A stretch of DNA of 64,000 nucleotides from Alcanivorax sp. DG881. Lineage in GTDB: Bacteria; Pseudomonadota; Gammaproteobacteria; Pseudomonadales; Alcanivoracaceae. The notes under the pieces are model-generated. The model was not told where the DNA came from. It searched no databases and saw only the letters and a list, made by a program, of their open reading frames with translations. Shown piece by piece: positions 1 through 9,908 of the stretch. Position 1 is the first letter of the stretch, and each line of letters starts with the position of its first letter. The DNA is taken from assembly GCF_000155615.1 (NCBI RefSeq), contig NZ_DS989915.1:2574332-2638331 (forward strand), in the 5' to 3' direction. The translations under genes were made by a program, and so were the position numbers.

Positions 1-53
1 TTTCAGTAAAACAAAACGTGACCGTGACGTTATTAATTATTCATTATTAACTA

Positions 54-977
54 TTAATTGCTCTCCCTCTCCCATTCCGGCGGTTTCCACAGATGTTTCA
101 GGCGCTGCGTTAGCGGGCCTTTCTGCCGCATGGCCCGGAACATGTCTGCGTATTCATGACACCAGTTCACCACCAGGCTGTTGCTGTACACCGGGCGGGT
201 GATGCCGTACTCCACCGGTTGCTCCTCTTTCTCTTCCACGAAAGTGCCGAACAGGCGATCCCAGATGATGAAAACGCCCGCGTAGTTCCGGTCGATATAT
301 TCCGGGTTGCGGCCGTGGTGCACCCGGTGATGGCTGGGCGTATTGAAGATATATTCGATGGCAGGGTGCAGTTTGCCCACCAGGGTGGTGTGGATGAAGT
401 ACTGGTACACCAGCGACAGTGCATAGCACACCCCGATCCATACCGGGTTGTAACCGAGAAAGGCCAGCGGCACGTAGAACAACCAGCCGCCGTTGAAGAT
501 GTTGGTGGCATTCTGGCGCATGGCGGTGGAGAAATTCATCCGCTCGGAAGAGTGGTGGGTCACATGGGCGGCCCAGAACCAGCGCACCCGGTGTGAGGTA
601 CGGTGGAAACCGTAGTAGCAGAAATCTACCAGGAACCACAGGGCGATGGCGGTAAAGAGGTTGAGCTCAATATCGAGCAACCGGTGCTGATACGCAAAGG
701 CATAGAGTGGGAAGGCAATCAGCCCGGCGAATAGCAGCTCGGTGGTCTGGTAGCCAGCGCCCAGCATGAAATTGAGCCAGGACTCGCGGCCATCCACCAG
801 CCGGTTGTTGTGGCGAATCTTGCGGTATTCCCACAGGAACAAGCCAATAAAAAGCGGCGTGGCCACCACAAAGATCAGCTGTCGGGCATCCAGGGCCAGC
901 CAGTCGGGAAGGGCATTCCATAGGGGTGCCAGCCCGCTGTTCAGCCAGATAGTGTTGAACCAGTCCATCAGTGCCAT
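54..977 (-). CDS. Sterol desaturase / fatty acid hydroxylase family protein
   Basis: A membrane-bound di-iron enzyme of the fatty acid hydroxylase superfamily, 307 residues from the chosen start. The three family histidine clusters are present: HRTSH near residues 125-129, HVTHH near 138-142 and HRVHH near 217-221, with hydrophobic stretches around them. Such enzymes hydroxylate or desaturate sterols, fatty acids or ether lipids at the inner membrane; the substrate here cannot be read from sequence. The start at MALMDW follows a GAGG; an upstream in-frame ATG at 1064 lacks a ribosome-binding site and would add 29 polar residues. It is divergent from an AraC-type regulator, which may control it. 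Confidence 0.82.
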   Translation of the reverse strand: MALMDWFNTIWLNSGLAPLWNALPDWLALDARQLIFVVATPLFIGLFLWEYRKIRHNNRLVDGRESWLNFMLGAGYQTTELLFAGLIAFPLYAFAYQHRLLDIELNLFTAIALWFLVDFCYYGFHRTSHRVRWFWAAHVTHHSSERMNFSTAMRQNATNIFNGGWLFYVPLAFLGYNPVWIGVCYALSLVYQYFIHTTLVGKLHPAIEYIFNTPSHHRVHHGRNPEYIDRNYAGVFIIWDRLFGTFVEEKEEQPVEYGITRPVYSNSLVVNWCHEYADMFRAMRQKGPLTQRLKHLWKPPEWERESN

Positions 978-1120
978 AGAAACCTCGAAGCTCGGTGAGG
1001 AACGCGGTGGAGCGTTGATGTTGGCAGTGTGCGACAAGCGCGGCGGATAGTATTGACTATCCATGTCTTATTTTTGACAATTTACGCCAACAGGATAGAC
1101 GTCACCCACAAGGAGAGACC

Positions 1121-2143
1121 ATGGCCGCTGCCATGCGTGTTACCGGTGCCTGGGTACAGTTGCTGACCGACTGGCTGGACCGGGAAAACCTGCCTGCCCC
1201 TGCATTGCGCACGGTGCTGGACAGCCGCTCGCCAGCGGATGTGGTGCCGCTGCCGCTGTGGCGGGATCTGCTACAGCAGGCGGTGTTGTTGCGCCCGGAG
1301 CGGTTGGCCCCGGGGCTGGAAATCGGCGCCATGATCCAGCCCCGCCACGTGGGCATGCTGGGCTATCTGATTCTCACCTGCCGGACCCTGGGCGAAGCCA
1401 TGCTGGCCTACCAGCGCTACGAAACCTTGTTCTACGGGCAGGATATGGTGGAGGTGGTGGGGCAAGATGATCAGATGCTGGTGCGCTGGCCCGGAGCGGA
1501 TTCCACCGGGGAGCTGGCGGACAGTGTGGCTATCGCGGCCCTGGTCAGCTTCCTGCGCCGGCAGGTGGATACACCACCGGTGCCGACCCGCGTTGCCTTC
1601 GCCTTCCCAGCCCCCGGGCCGTCGATCCGGGCGGCGTTTGAAGCCTTCTTCGGGTGCCCGGTCCAGTTCGCTCAGGCGCATACCTGTGTTGCCTTTCCTG
1701 TCCATTTTCTTGCCATTGCCTTGCCGCACAGCGACCCGAGCATGCGCAGCCTGCTGGATCGGCAGGCCCAGGCTATGCTGCTGGCGCTGCCGGATTCCGA
1801 CAGTTTTGACCGGGCCTTGCAACAGGCCATGGTGCGATTGATGCCGGAAGCGGCGGTGACCCTGCCGCGCCTGGCAGCGGAGCTGCACATGTCCGTGCGC
1901 ACTTTGCAGCGTCGTCTCACCGAGCGGCAGTTAACCTGGCGGGAGCTGCTGGATCGCACCCGTGAACAACTGGCCCGCCACTATCTGGCCGACCTGTCGC
2001 TGACCCTGGGGGATATTGCCTTGCTGCTGGGGTTTTCCGAGCACAGTGCCTTCAGTCGGGCCTACCGCCGCTGGACCGGCAACACTCCGGCACGGGCCAG
2101 AAAACAGACCGCCATGGCATACAAAACAGAAAATGCTGTGTAG
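1121..2143 (+). CDS. AraC family transcriptional regulator
   Basis: A 340-residue DNA-binding regulator. The C-terminal 90 residues form the double helix-turn-helix of the AraC/XylS family, with LAAELHMSVRTLQRRL near 250-265 and the second helix pair ending in GFSEHSAFSRAYRRWTG. The N-terminal 200 residues resemble the arabinose-binding-type sensor domain seen in OruR/ArgR-like members. A strong AAGGAG lies five bases before the ATG. It is divergent from the membrane hydroxylase gene across a 143-base spacer, so that gene is the obvious candidate target. The effector is unknown; a lipid or hydrocarbon derivative would fit but is a guess. Confidence 0.85.
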   Translation: MAAAMRVTGAWVQLLTDWLDRENLPAPALRTVLDSRSPADVVPLPLWRDLLQQAVLLRPERLAPGLEIGAMIQPRHVGMLGYLILTCRTLGEAMLAYQRYETLFYGQDMVEVVGQDDQMLVRWPGADSTGELADSVAIAALVSFLRRQVDTPPVPTRVAFAFPAPGPSIRAAFEAFFGCPVQFAQAHTCVAFPVHFLAIALPHSDPSMRSLLDRQAQAMLLALPDSDSFDRALQQAMVRLMPEAAVTLPRLAAELHMSVRTLQRRLTERQLTWRELLDRTREQLARHYLADLSLTLGDIALLLGFSEHSAFSRAYRRWTGNTPARARKQTAMAYKTENAV

Positions 2144-2387
2144 TTTGGTGCTTTCGGCCGACGTGGATCGGCGAAACGTGCAGGCCGCGAATTCAGCGGG
2201 TGTTGGGCTATGGTTGTCGGCGTTGCTACCCGAACCAATCCAGCCGGTGAGAATTCCGGTCATTGCTGGCACGCCGTGCGGCGTGATTAATTTCCCGCCA
2301 TCGTGCTCCGCGAGACGCCCTCTGTACGTTGAAACGACGCTGAACTGAGAGGCTGGTGGAGACAGGCACTATGAGAGAGGAACATCG

Positions 2388-3368
2388 ATGAAAACACGTA
2401 TTACCGAATTGCTGGGCATTGAATACCCGATCGTTCAGGGCGGCATGCAGAACGTGGGTTATGCGGAGCTTGCCGCCGCCGTTTCCAATGCCGGCGGTCT
2501 GGGCATTATCACCGCCCTCACGCAGCCGACCCCGGAAGACCTGGACAAGGAAATCAAACGCTGCAAGGAAATGACCGACAAGCCCTTCGGTGTGAACCTG
2601 ACCATTCTGCCGACCATCAAGCCGGTGCCCTACGAGGAATACGCCCGGGTGATTTGTGAAAACGGTGTCACCGTGGTGGAAACCGCCGGCCGTAACCCGG
2701 AACCGCACATGCCCCTGTTCAAGGAATACGGGGTGAAGGTGGTGCACAAATGTACGTCCGTGCGGCATGCGCTCAAGTCGGAAAAAGTGGGTGTGGATGC
2801 GGTATCCGTGGATGGCTTCGAATGTGCCGGCCACCCGGGGGAAGATGATATTCCCAACCTGGTACTGTTGCCGGCCGCGGCCCGGGTGTTGAAGATTCCC
2901 ATGTTGGCGTCCGGTGGTATCGGTACGGGGGCGCAGATGGCGGCGTGTCTGGCGCTGGGTGCCGACGGTATCAACATGGGTACCCGTTTCCTGGCTTCCA
3001 AAGAAGCCCCGGTACACGAAAACATGAAAAAGGCCATTGCCGAAGCCTCCGAACTGGACACCGCTTTGATCTTCCGCCCGTTGAAAAACACCGCCCGCGT
3101 TTACAAAAACCGGGTGGCCACCAAAGTTAATGAAATCGAACGCGAAAAAGGTCAGGACATGAAGTTCGACTATATCGTGGATCTGGTTGCCGGCGTGAAG
3201 GGCAAGGCTGCGCTCACTTCCGGTGAAATCGATGGTGGTATCTGGACGTCTGGCATGGTGCAGGGCCTGATCAACAGTTACCCGAGCTGTGCAGAGATTA
3301 TCGATGACATCATCAGCGAATGTACCGGCACCATCAATCAGCGTCTGGCCGAAATCATGAAAAGCTAG
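2388..3368 (+). CDS. Nitronate monooxygenase (2-nitropropane dioxygenase family)
   Basis: An FMN-dependent TIM-barrel enzyme of 326 residues. It begins with the family signature around VQGGM and NAGGLG, carries ECAGHPGEDD mid-protein, and has the phosphate-binding ASGGIGTG and ALGADGINMGTRF segments. Family members oxidise nitronates such as propionate-3-nitronate; several homologues act on lipid-linked or unknown substrates. GAGAGG precedes the ATG. The gene stands alone and ends at a strong terminator at 3420-3446, directly followed by a palindromic repeat element. Confidence 0.88.
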   Translation: MKTRITELLGIEYPIVQGGMQNVGYAELAAAVSNAGGLGIITALTQPTPEDLDKEIKRCKEMTDKPFGVNLTILPTIKPVPYEEYARVICENGVTVVETAGRNPEPHMPLFKEYGVKVVHKCTSVRHALKSEKVGVDAVSVDGFECAGHPGEDDIPNLVLLPAAARVLKIPMLASGGIGTGAQMAACLALGADGINMGTRFLASKEAPVHENMKKAIAEASELDTALIFRPLKNTARVYKNRVATKVNEIEREKGQDMKFDYIVDLVAGVKGKAALTSGEIDGGIWTSGMVQGLINSYPSCAEIIDDIISECTGTINQRLAEIMKS

Positions 3369-3419
3369 GAAGGCGCTGAAGACCTATTTTCCTGAAATAA
3401 AGTTATGCTCTCCCGAGCC

Positions 3420-3446
3420 AGCCAGGGCAATGCCCTGGCTTTTTTT
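3420..3446 (+). terminator. Rho-independent terminator of the nitronate monooxygenase gene
   Basis: A perfect 9-bp stem (AGCCAGGGC / GCCCTGGCT) with a 3-base loop runs into seven T residues. The left end of a palindromic repeat element begins at the next base, 3447. Confidence 0.9.
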
Positions 3447-3798
3447 AGGTTCTTCGCGGATTAAAGTGACTAACACGTTTCTCGCCATCTGCCTGGTTTA
3501 TCCCGAATACCCGGCACTTTGCCAAACGCTCGACGCCGGATGCCTGACGTAAACCGCCATAGCCTGAGAGGCTGTCGTTATCCCGGCATCTCTTTTGAGA
3601 GGTATTTTGAGGAACTGTCAGGCTATCATTGATGGCAATAATCGGGCCATGCACTTTGCACAGAGAGTATGGCGGCCAAGGTTTTCAGGTTTTGAATGCA
3701 AGCGTCCTTCGTCGGGCATCCGGCGTCCAGCGGCTGCCAAGTCGGGATAATGAGACAAGTTCTGGAGCTGGCTGATCACTCAATTCCGCGATGAACCT
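3447..3798 (+). repeat. MITE-like palindromic element, copy 1 (long form, 352 bp)
   Basis: The ends are inverted repeats: AGGTTCTTCGCGGATTAAAG on the left and, read on the other strand, AGGTTCATCGCGGAATTGAG on the right. Similarity continues inward: GACGCCGGATGCCTGACG near the left is mirrored by CGTCGGGCATCCGGCGTC near the right. Near-identical copies lie at 52918-53268, and shortened ones at 15373-15649 and 62913-63191. No credible transposase is encoded. It starts directly after the terminator T-tract. From 3799 to the next gene at 3961 nothing further was recognised. Confidence 0.85.
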
Positions 3799-3960
3799 TT
3801 TGTATGCTGCTTTGCGGCTGTACCGCGATGCATTTAGCAGGGTGGCTCGACAAGCCGGTGGTTGTGCGCTTTTCTGAAACAAGGCAGTTTCTGTGCCCGA
3901 TTCCCGGTGCGGTGAAATTCTGTCGCCGGGGTGCTTGATTTCTTATCAGAAGGATCTGAT

Positions 3961-4563
3961 ATGTATCGCCTGTATGAATTTGCCTCTTCCGGTAACTGCT
4001 ACAAATTACGCCTGGCCATGGCACAGCTTGGTGTTCCTGTCGAGCGAGTGGAAAAAGACATTACTCGTGGCGAAACCCGCAGCGACGACTTCCTAGCGAT
4101 CAACCCTAACGGCCGTATCCCGGTGCTGGTAACCCCGGAGGGAAGAGCCCTGCCGGAATCCAATGCGGCGCTCTGGTATCTGGCGCGAGACAGCCAGCTA
4201 ATGCCCGTTGATGCCTTCGAACAGGCCCAGGTGCTGCAGTGGATGTTCTTCGAGCAGTACAACCACGAACCCAATATTGCGACTTCCCGTTACTGGCTGC
4301 ATGTGCTGGGTGAACCGGAAAAATATGCGGATGCCTTGCAAGAGAAACAGCAAAAGGGGCATGAGGCGCTGGCAGTGATGGAGCGGCATTTACAGGCCGA
4401 GCCTTTCTTCGTGGGTGGGCGCTACTCCATTGCGGACATTGCCTTGTACGCCTATACCCATGTGGCGGATGAAGGCGGTTTTTCGTTGCAGGCCTATCCC
4501 GGCGTCAGGGCCTGGCTGGATGCGGTCCGCGGGCAGCCGGGCCATGTCCCACTTCTGGCATAA
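3961..4563 (+). CDS. Glutathione S-transferase family protein
   Basis: A 200-residue cytosolic GST. The N-terminal thioredoxin-fold half starts MYRLYEFASSGNCYKLRLA and contains the cis-proline segment NGRIPVLV followed by LPESNAAL, the glutathione gamma-glutamyl contact. The C-terminal helical half includes YSIADIALYAYTH, the conserved N-capping/hydrophobic-staple region. The start at 3961 follows AAGGA; a longer in-frame start at 3931 has no ribosome-binding site. The bases before it include the end of a repeat element, so its promoter must lie within about 160 bases. Substrate is unknown; detoxification of electrophiles is typical. Confidence 0.88.
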   Translation: MYRLYEFASSGNCYKLRLAMAQLGVPVERVEKDITRGETRSDDFLAINPNGRIPVLVTPEGRALPESNAALWYLARDSQLMPVDAFEQAQVLQWMFFEQYNHEPNIATSRYWLHVLGEPEKYADALQEKQQKGHEALAVMERHLQAEPFFVGGRYSIADIALYAYTHVADEGGFSLQAYPGVRAWLDAVRGQPGHVPLLA

Positions 4564-4646
4564 GGGGCGGGGCTTTTCTTGACCGGGCCGGGCCGCCGTG
4601 ATTCATTTATGAAATACAATTCCAAAAATGAATCACGGGAGAGAGC

Positions 4647-5996
4647 ATGTTCACAGCCAACATTCTTCGGGGGCCGCTGGTGGCGGCCGCTTTGGCGCTG
4701 CCGGGCCTATCAGGCGCGGCGATTTCACCGGCATTAAGTGAGACGGTTCGCCAGCTGGCCCAGGCGCAGAGCCAGGATCTGGAGGCGATTTTCCAGCAGG
4801 TTCACGCCAACCCGGAATTGGCCTTTCAACTGGACGAGACTGCTGCGCTGGTGGCCAAAAAGCTGAAAAAAATGGGTTACAAGGTGCATACCGGTATTGC
4901 GCAAACGGGGCTGGCGGCAGTACTGAAAAATGGCGAAGGGCCGGTCATCATGTTCCGCAGCGACATGGATGCCCTGCCGGTGAAGGAAGACAGCGGCCTG
5001 TCCTATGCCAGCAAGAAACAGGTCACGCTCGACGATGGCAGCAGCCAGTACGTTTCCCATGCCTGTGGCCATGATGCGCACACCGCCTGGTTGCTGGGTA
5101 TTGCCAAGGTAATGATGGAAACCCGCGATAGCTGGTCCGGCACCCTGGTGTTGGTGGGGCAGCCAGCGGAAGAACTGATTGCCGGGGCTCAGGCCATGGT
5201 GGACGACGGCTTGTACGACAAGGTACCAGAGCCCTCGTTGTTGATTTCGGCACACATCTACCCGGTATGGCCGTCGGGTACTGTGGCGGTAAAAGCCGGG
5301 CGTCGCATGGCCGGTAGTGACCAGTTGGATGTCCATCTTACCGGTATCGGAGGCCATGGCTCCCGGCCGGAAGGCACCATCGATCCGGTGGTCATGGGGG
5401 CGCGTACGGTGATGGCGTATCAGACCATCGTGAGCCGTAATATTCCGGCCCAGGAACCCGCCGTGTTGACCGTAGGCGCCATGCAGGTGGGGGAAACCCA
5501 TAACGTGATTCCCGAAACCGGCACCCTGAAAGTGAATCTGCGCTGGTATGAAAAATCCACTCGCCAGACCCTGCTCGATGCCATCAAGCGTGAAACCCAG
5601 GGCATCGCCGAGGCGGCGGGTGTTCCCGAAGAGCGAGCCCCCACCTACACCATGCTCGGTTATGCGGAACCGGTGGTGAATGCGCCTTCCCTGGCCGAGC
5701 AGGCCAATGCCACCCTGTCCGCCAGCCTGGGTAAGAAACGGTTGATGCCGGGTATTCCCCCGGTAATGGGGTCCGAGGATTTTCCCATGCTGGTGGCGGG
5801 TATCGAAGGTGCTGAAACCCTGTTTGTGGAAGTGGGTGGCGGCGCCGCGGATGTGATGAAGAACTACATGCAGACAGGGGAGTTGCCGCCTCTGAATCAC
5901 AACCCGAAATTCCGTATCGAAAATCCCGCACTGGCGATTACCACGGCGGTTGAAGCCAACAGCGCCCTGTTGCTGGACGCCTTTCAGGCGAAGTAG
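4647..5996 (+). CDS. Exported M20-family amidohydrolase
   Basis: A metal-dependent peptidase/amidase of 449 residues, related to hippurate hydrolases and N-acyl-amino-acid amidohydrolases (M20D). The first 24 residues form a signal peptide, so it probably acts in the periplasm. Metal ligands are recognisable in HACGHDAH (138-145), the paired glutamates of PAEE (174-177), HIYP (203) and the late MGSEDFP segment; RSDMDALPV carries the catalytic-region aspartate. It likely releases amino acids or acyl groups from N-acylated compounds. GGGAGAG precedes the ATG. It converges on fghA across a bidirectional hairpin. Confidence 0.88.
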   Translation: MFTANILRGPLVAAALALPGLSGAAISPALSETVRQLAQAQSQDLEAIFQQVHANPELAFQLDETAALVAKKLKKMGYKVHTGIAQTGLAAVLKNGEGPVIMFRSDMDALPVKEDSGLSYASKKQVTLDDGSSQYVSHACGHDAHTAWLLGIAKVMMETRDSWSGTLVLVGQPAEELIAGAQAMVDDGLYDKVPEPSLLISAHIYPVWPSGTVAVKAGRRMAGSDQLDVHLTGIGGHGSRPEGTIDPVVMGARTVMAYQTIVSRNIPAQEPAVLTVGAMQVGETHNVIPETGTLKVNLRWYEKSTRQTLLDAIKRETQGIAEAAGVPEERAPTYTMLGYAEPVVNAPSLAEQANATLSASLGKKRLMPGIPPVMGSEDFPMLVAGIEGAETLFVEVGGGAADVMKNYMQTGELPPLNHNPKFRIENPALAITTAVEANSALLLDAFQAK

Positions 5997-6012
5997 TGAT
6001 GTGAGAGAAGGG

Positions 6013-6045
6013 CAGGTCGGCCCAGGTTTTTCCTGGGTCGACCTG
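6013..6045. terminator. Bidirectional hairpin between amidohydrolase and fghA
   Basis: A 14-bp stem (6013-6026 with 6032-6045, one G-T wobble) closes a five-base T loop in the 61-base gap between two convergent genes. It lacks a long T-tract outside the stem, so its strength as a terminator is uncertain. Confidence 0.6.
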
Positions 6046-6057
6046 TACAGCGAGCGG

Positions 6058-6909
6058 CTACGCTGGCTGACTCAGATGGTGAAAGTGGTACTTGAGATGG
6101 TCGTCGATAAAGCTGGCGATAAAGAAATAGGAATGGTCGTAACCGGGCTGCATGCGCAGGGTGATCGGTACGCCGGCTTCTTCGCAGGCCGCGCTTAGTG
6201 CTTCCGGGCGTAGCTGTCCATCGGTATAGAAATTATCCGCATCCCCCTGATCGACCATCAGTGGTAACGCACTTCCTTTTTCCTTCAGAAGCTCGCAGCT
6301 ATCCCAGGCTTTCCAGTTATCCTTGTTGTCGCCCATGTAGCCGGCCAACGCTTTTTCGCCCCAGGGGCATTGCATCGGGTTGCTGATCGGGGCGAAGGCG
6401 GAGACCGAGGTGTAGCGGCCCGGGTTTTTCAGGGCGCAGATCAGGGCACCGTGCCCGCCCATGGAATGGCCGCTGATGGCCTGCTTGCCGGTGAGTGGGA
6501 AATGTTCCTGTACCAGCGCCGGCAATTCTTCCGTCACATAGTCGTACATGCGGTAGTGCTGGCTCCAGGGTGACTGGGTGGCATTCACATAGAAGCCGGC
6601 GCCGGAGCCAAAGTCGTAGCTTTCATGTTCACCGGGCAAGTCGGTACCACGTGGGCTGGTGTCCGGGCAGACAATCGCCAGCCCCAGTTCCGCGGCAGTT
6701 TTGTGAGCGCCGGCTTTCTGCATGAAATTTTCATCCGTGCAGGTCAGCCCGGACAGCCACCACAGCAGTGGAACGTCATTCGCTTCTGCCGCTGGGGGTA
6801 GATAAATGGCAAAGATCATTTCGCAGTTGAGTACCTGGCTGCGATGTTTGTAGCGCTTCAACCAGCCGCCAAACGATTTGGTGGCGGACACTAATTCAAT
6901 ATCAGACAT
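6058..6909 (-). CDS. fghA: S-formylglutathione hydrolase
   Basis: An esterase of 283 residues that hydrolyses S-formylglutathione to formate and glutathione, the second step of glutathione-dependent formaldehyde oxidation in the cytosol. The alpha/beta-hydrolase nucleophile lies in GHSMGG (Ser about 149); the family motif WWLSGLTCTDENF, the charge-relay Asp in DQGDADNF and the His in DHSYFF are present. Length matches FrmB/FghA. It lies downstream of adhC on the same strand, 187 bases away, with inverted repeats in between. Confidence 0.95.
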   Translation of the reverse strand: MSDIELVSATKSFGGWLKRYKHRSQVLNCEMIFAIYLPPAAEANDVPLLWWLSGLTCTDENFMQKAGAHKTAAELGLAIVCPDTSPRGTDLPGEHESYDFGSGAGFYVNATQSPWSQHYRMYDYVTEELPALVQEHFPLTGKQAISGHSMGGHGALICALKNPGRYTSVSAFAPISNPMQCPWGEKALAGYMGDNKDNWKAWDSCELLKEKGSALPLMVDQGDADNFYTDGQLRPEALSAACEEAGVPITLRMQPGYDHSYFFIASFIDDHLKYHFHHLSQPA

Positions 6910-6916
6910 GAAGACC

Positions 6917-7095
6917 TCGCTTCAGGTTTCACGCGGCACGCAACAGGCTCCAGACAATAAAGCGGGCCAGCGTGACAGGTGAGGTAATGTTTGCGGCCGC
7001 GCAGCAATGCAGTGCTTGCTGCGTGGCGTTGAACTTTCGGCTTGCACGAACAGGCATCACGTTGTTGCGTGGTGCCTGTTGCGTGCAGCGTCTTC
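6917..7095. repeat. GCGTG-type inverted repeats between adhC and fghA
   Basis: This spacer holds several imperfect palindromes built on GCGTG/CACGC, for example AGGCATCACG (from 7054) facing GCGTGGTGCCT. The same motif family recurs between metF, ahcY, metK, tkt, epd, pgk and fba. No gene is visible here. Confidence 0.6.
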
Positions 7096-7096
7096 A

Positions 7097-8338
<1,242 letters not shown>

Positions 8339-8355
8339 CTATAAGGCACAATTCG

Positions 8356-8370
8356 GCAATAGATTATTGC
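8356..8370. promoter_or_regulatory. Palindrome before the LysR gene, candidate operator
   Basis: GCAATA-GAT-TATTGC is a perfect 6-bp dyad lying 12 bases before the LysR start and about 150 bases from the adhC start. LysR proteins bind dyads of about this size, so it may be an autoregulatory site. Position and symmetry are seen; binding is inferred. Confidence 0.45.
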
Positions 8371-8382
8371 TCAGGAGCAACA

Positions 8383-9255
8383 ATGCAGCATTGGGATCGA
8401 ATTGAGGCCTTCGTGGAGGTGGTGCGGCTGGGATCCTTTGCGCGCGCCGCCCGGGACCTGGGGGTTTCCAGCTCTCACGTGAGCCGGCTGGTGGCGCGGC
8501 TGGAAACCCAGTTGGGGACGCAGTTGCTGTACCGCACCACCCGGCGGCTTACCCTGACGGATGCCGGCGCGGTTTACTTTGATCACTGTTGCCAGTTGTT
8601 CGACGGGTTTCAGGAAGCACTGAATGCGATCAGTGACTTCCAGCAGCAGCCCACCGGTGTGTTGCGGTTGACCTGCGCCACCACCTTTGGCGAGCGTTTT
8701 ATCGCGCCACTGGTCAACGACTTTCTGGCGTGCCATCCGCAGTTGTCAGTGCAGCTGGATTTCACCAACCGGCGGGTGGATATCGTGGATGAGGGGTTCG
8801 ATGTGGCGATCCGCACCGGGGCCTTGCCGGACTCCTCCCTGATTGCCCGCAGGCTCTGCCCCCGGCGGGAATATGTGGTGGGATCGCCGGCGTATTTCGA
8901 GCGCCATGCCCGGCCCCATACCCTGGGCGAGTTGGGTGGCCATAATTGCCTGCAGGGTTCTTCGGAGCAGTGGGCCTTCGATGTGGACGGCCAGCATCGC
9001 CACAGCAAGGTGCAGGGGAACTGGAAAGGCAACTCCGGAGTGGCCTTGCTGGACGCAGCGCGCAAGGGCATCGGGCTGGTGCAATTGCCGGATTATTATG
9101 TGGCGGACGATCTTGCACGCGGCGATCTGGTGTCGGTGCTGGATCAGTATGCCTGCACCCACACGGCGGTGTGGGTGGTGTATCCCCGTCATCGGCACTT
9201 GTCACCGAAGGTGCGCCAGTTCGTGGACTTTCTGGTGGAGCATATGGCGCGTTGA
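8383..9255 (+). CDS. LysR family transcriptional regulator
   Basis: A 290-residue regulator with an N-terminal winged helix-turn-helix (RLGSFARAARDLGVSSSHVS, then RLETQLGTQLLYRTTRRLTLT) and a periplasmic-binding-protein-like effector domain from about residue 90. The start at 8383 follows CAGGAG; an upstream ATG at 8308 would add 25 unlikely residues. It resembles the large CrgA/DsdC-like subgroup of LysR proteins. Being divergent from adhC, it most likely controls formaldehyde detoxification. Confidence 0.88.
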   Translation: MQHWDRIEAFVEVVRLGSFARAARDLGVSSSHVSRLVARLETQLGTQLLYRTTRRLTLTDAGAVYFDHCCQLFDGFQEALNAISDFQQQPTGVLRLTCATTFGERFIAPLVNDFLACHPQLSVQLDFTNRRVDIVDEGFDVAIRTGALPDSSLIARRLCPRREYVVGSPAYFERHARPHTLGELGGHNCLQGSSEQWAFDVDGQHRHSKVQGNWKGNSGVALLDAARKGIGLVQLPDYYVADDLARGDLVSVLDQYACTHTAVWVVYPRHRHLSPKVRQFVDFLVEHMAR

Positions 9256-9276
9256 TAAGGTGCCGAAACATTCTTT

Positions 9277-9433
9277 TGTAGGAGCGTCGCTGGCGGCGCG
9301 ATAAAAGCAGTTGCGAGTATCGAGTAGCGAAAACCGTAAACAATGTGGTTTTCAGGTTTTGAATTTCGAAACTCGCTTCTCGCTTCTCGCAACTCGATAC
9401 TCAGGTAATCGCGCCGCCAGTGGCGCGCCTACA
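9277..9433. repeat. TGTAGG-type palindromic repeat (157 bp)
   Basis: The left end TGTAGGAGCGTCGCTGGCGG and the right end read on the other strand, TGTAGGCGCGCCACTGGCGG, match over about 26 bases. The interior carries opposed TTGCGAGTATCGAG / CTCGATACTCA tracts. Related but shortened versions flank ubiH at 37464-37567 and 38770-38872. It resembles the REP/REPIN class of intergenic repeats; no coding content. Confidence 0.75.
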
Positions 9434-9447
9434 GCAACTAAAATGGA

Positions 9448-9852
9448 ATGAATATGTACACAGGCAGTTGTCTTTGCGGTGGCGTCGCGTTCGAGATTGA
9501 CGGTGAGCTGGAGCCGATACAGGTGTGCCACTGCCAGCAGTGTCGCAAGGCGCAGGGCACTGCATTGGTTACCAATATTCCGGTGGAAACGACGCAGTTG
9601 CGCTGGGTGCGTGGGGAAGATTTATTGAAAGGGTATGAGTCAACGCCGGGCAAGCAGCGTGTGTTCTGTCGCGAGTGCGGTTCGCCGGTGTTGAGTCGCC
9701 TTGAAAGCCTGCCGGGTGTGGTGCGTATCCGGGCGGGGTTGCTGAATGAGGCGTTGGTGACTAGGCCGGCGTTTCACTTTTACGTGGATTCAGCCTGTAA
9801 CTGGTGGTCCATCGACGATGACTTGCCGCAGTACCCGGCGGGTCGTTCGTGA
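9448..9852 (+). CDS. GFA-domain (CENP-V/GFA) zinc protein
   Basis: A 134-residue protein of the family named after glutathione-dependent formaldehyde-activating enzyme. The zinc-binding cysteines are conserved in CLCGG, CHCQQCR and FCRECGSPV. The family name comes from Gfa, said to promote formaldehyde-glutathione adduct formation, but most members have no proven role. Placement close to adhC, fghA and their regulator fits a formaldehyde link. A second in-frame ATG at 9454 is possible; neither has a strong ribosome-binding site. Confidence 0.82.
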   Translation: MNMYTGSCLCGGVAFEIDGELEPIQVCHCQQCRKAQGTALVTNIPVETTQLRWVRGEDLLKGYESTPGKQRVFCRECGSPVLSRLESLPGVVRIRAGLLNEALVTRPAFHFYVDSACNWWSIDDDLPQYPAGRS

Positions 9853-9908
9853 TCGCCGTCGGGGCCGGGTGCGGGGTAACCGCAACCCGGCCTCGCAGCT
9901 AACGCCTC

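Noticed and set aside
3445-3654. A 69-codon frame conserved between element copies 1 and 3 (also 52861-53124, minus strand)
   Set aside because: Similarity is explained by near-identity of the DNA repeat; the frame is broken in the two short copies and has no plausible translation start.
54-5996. A prophage or integrative island at the left end
   Set aside because: No integrase, tRNA, phage gene or direct-repeat attachment site; the genes are ordinary metabolic genes.
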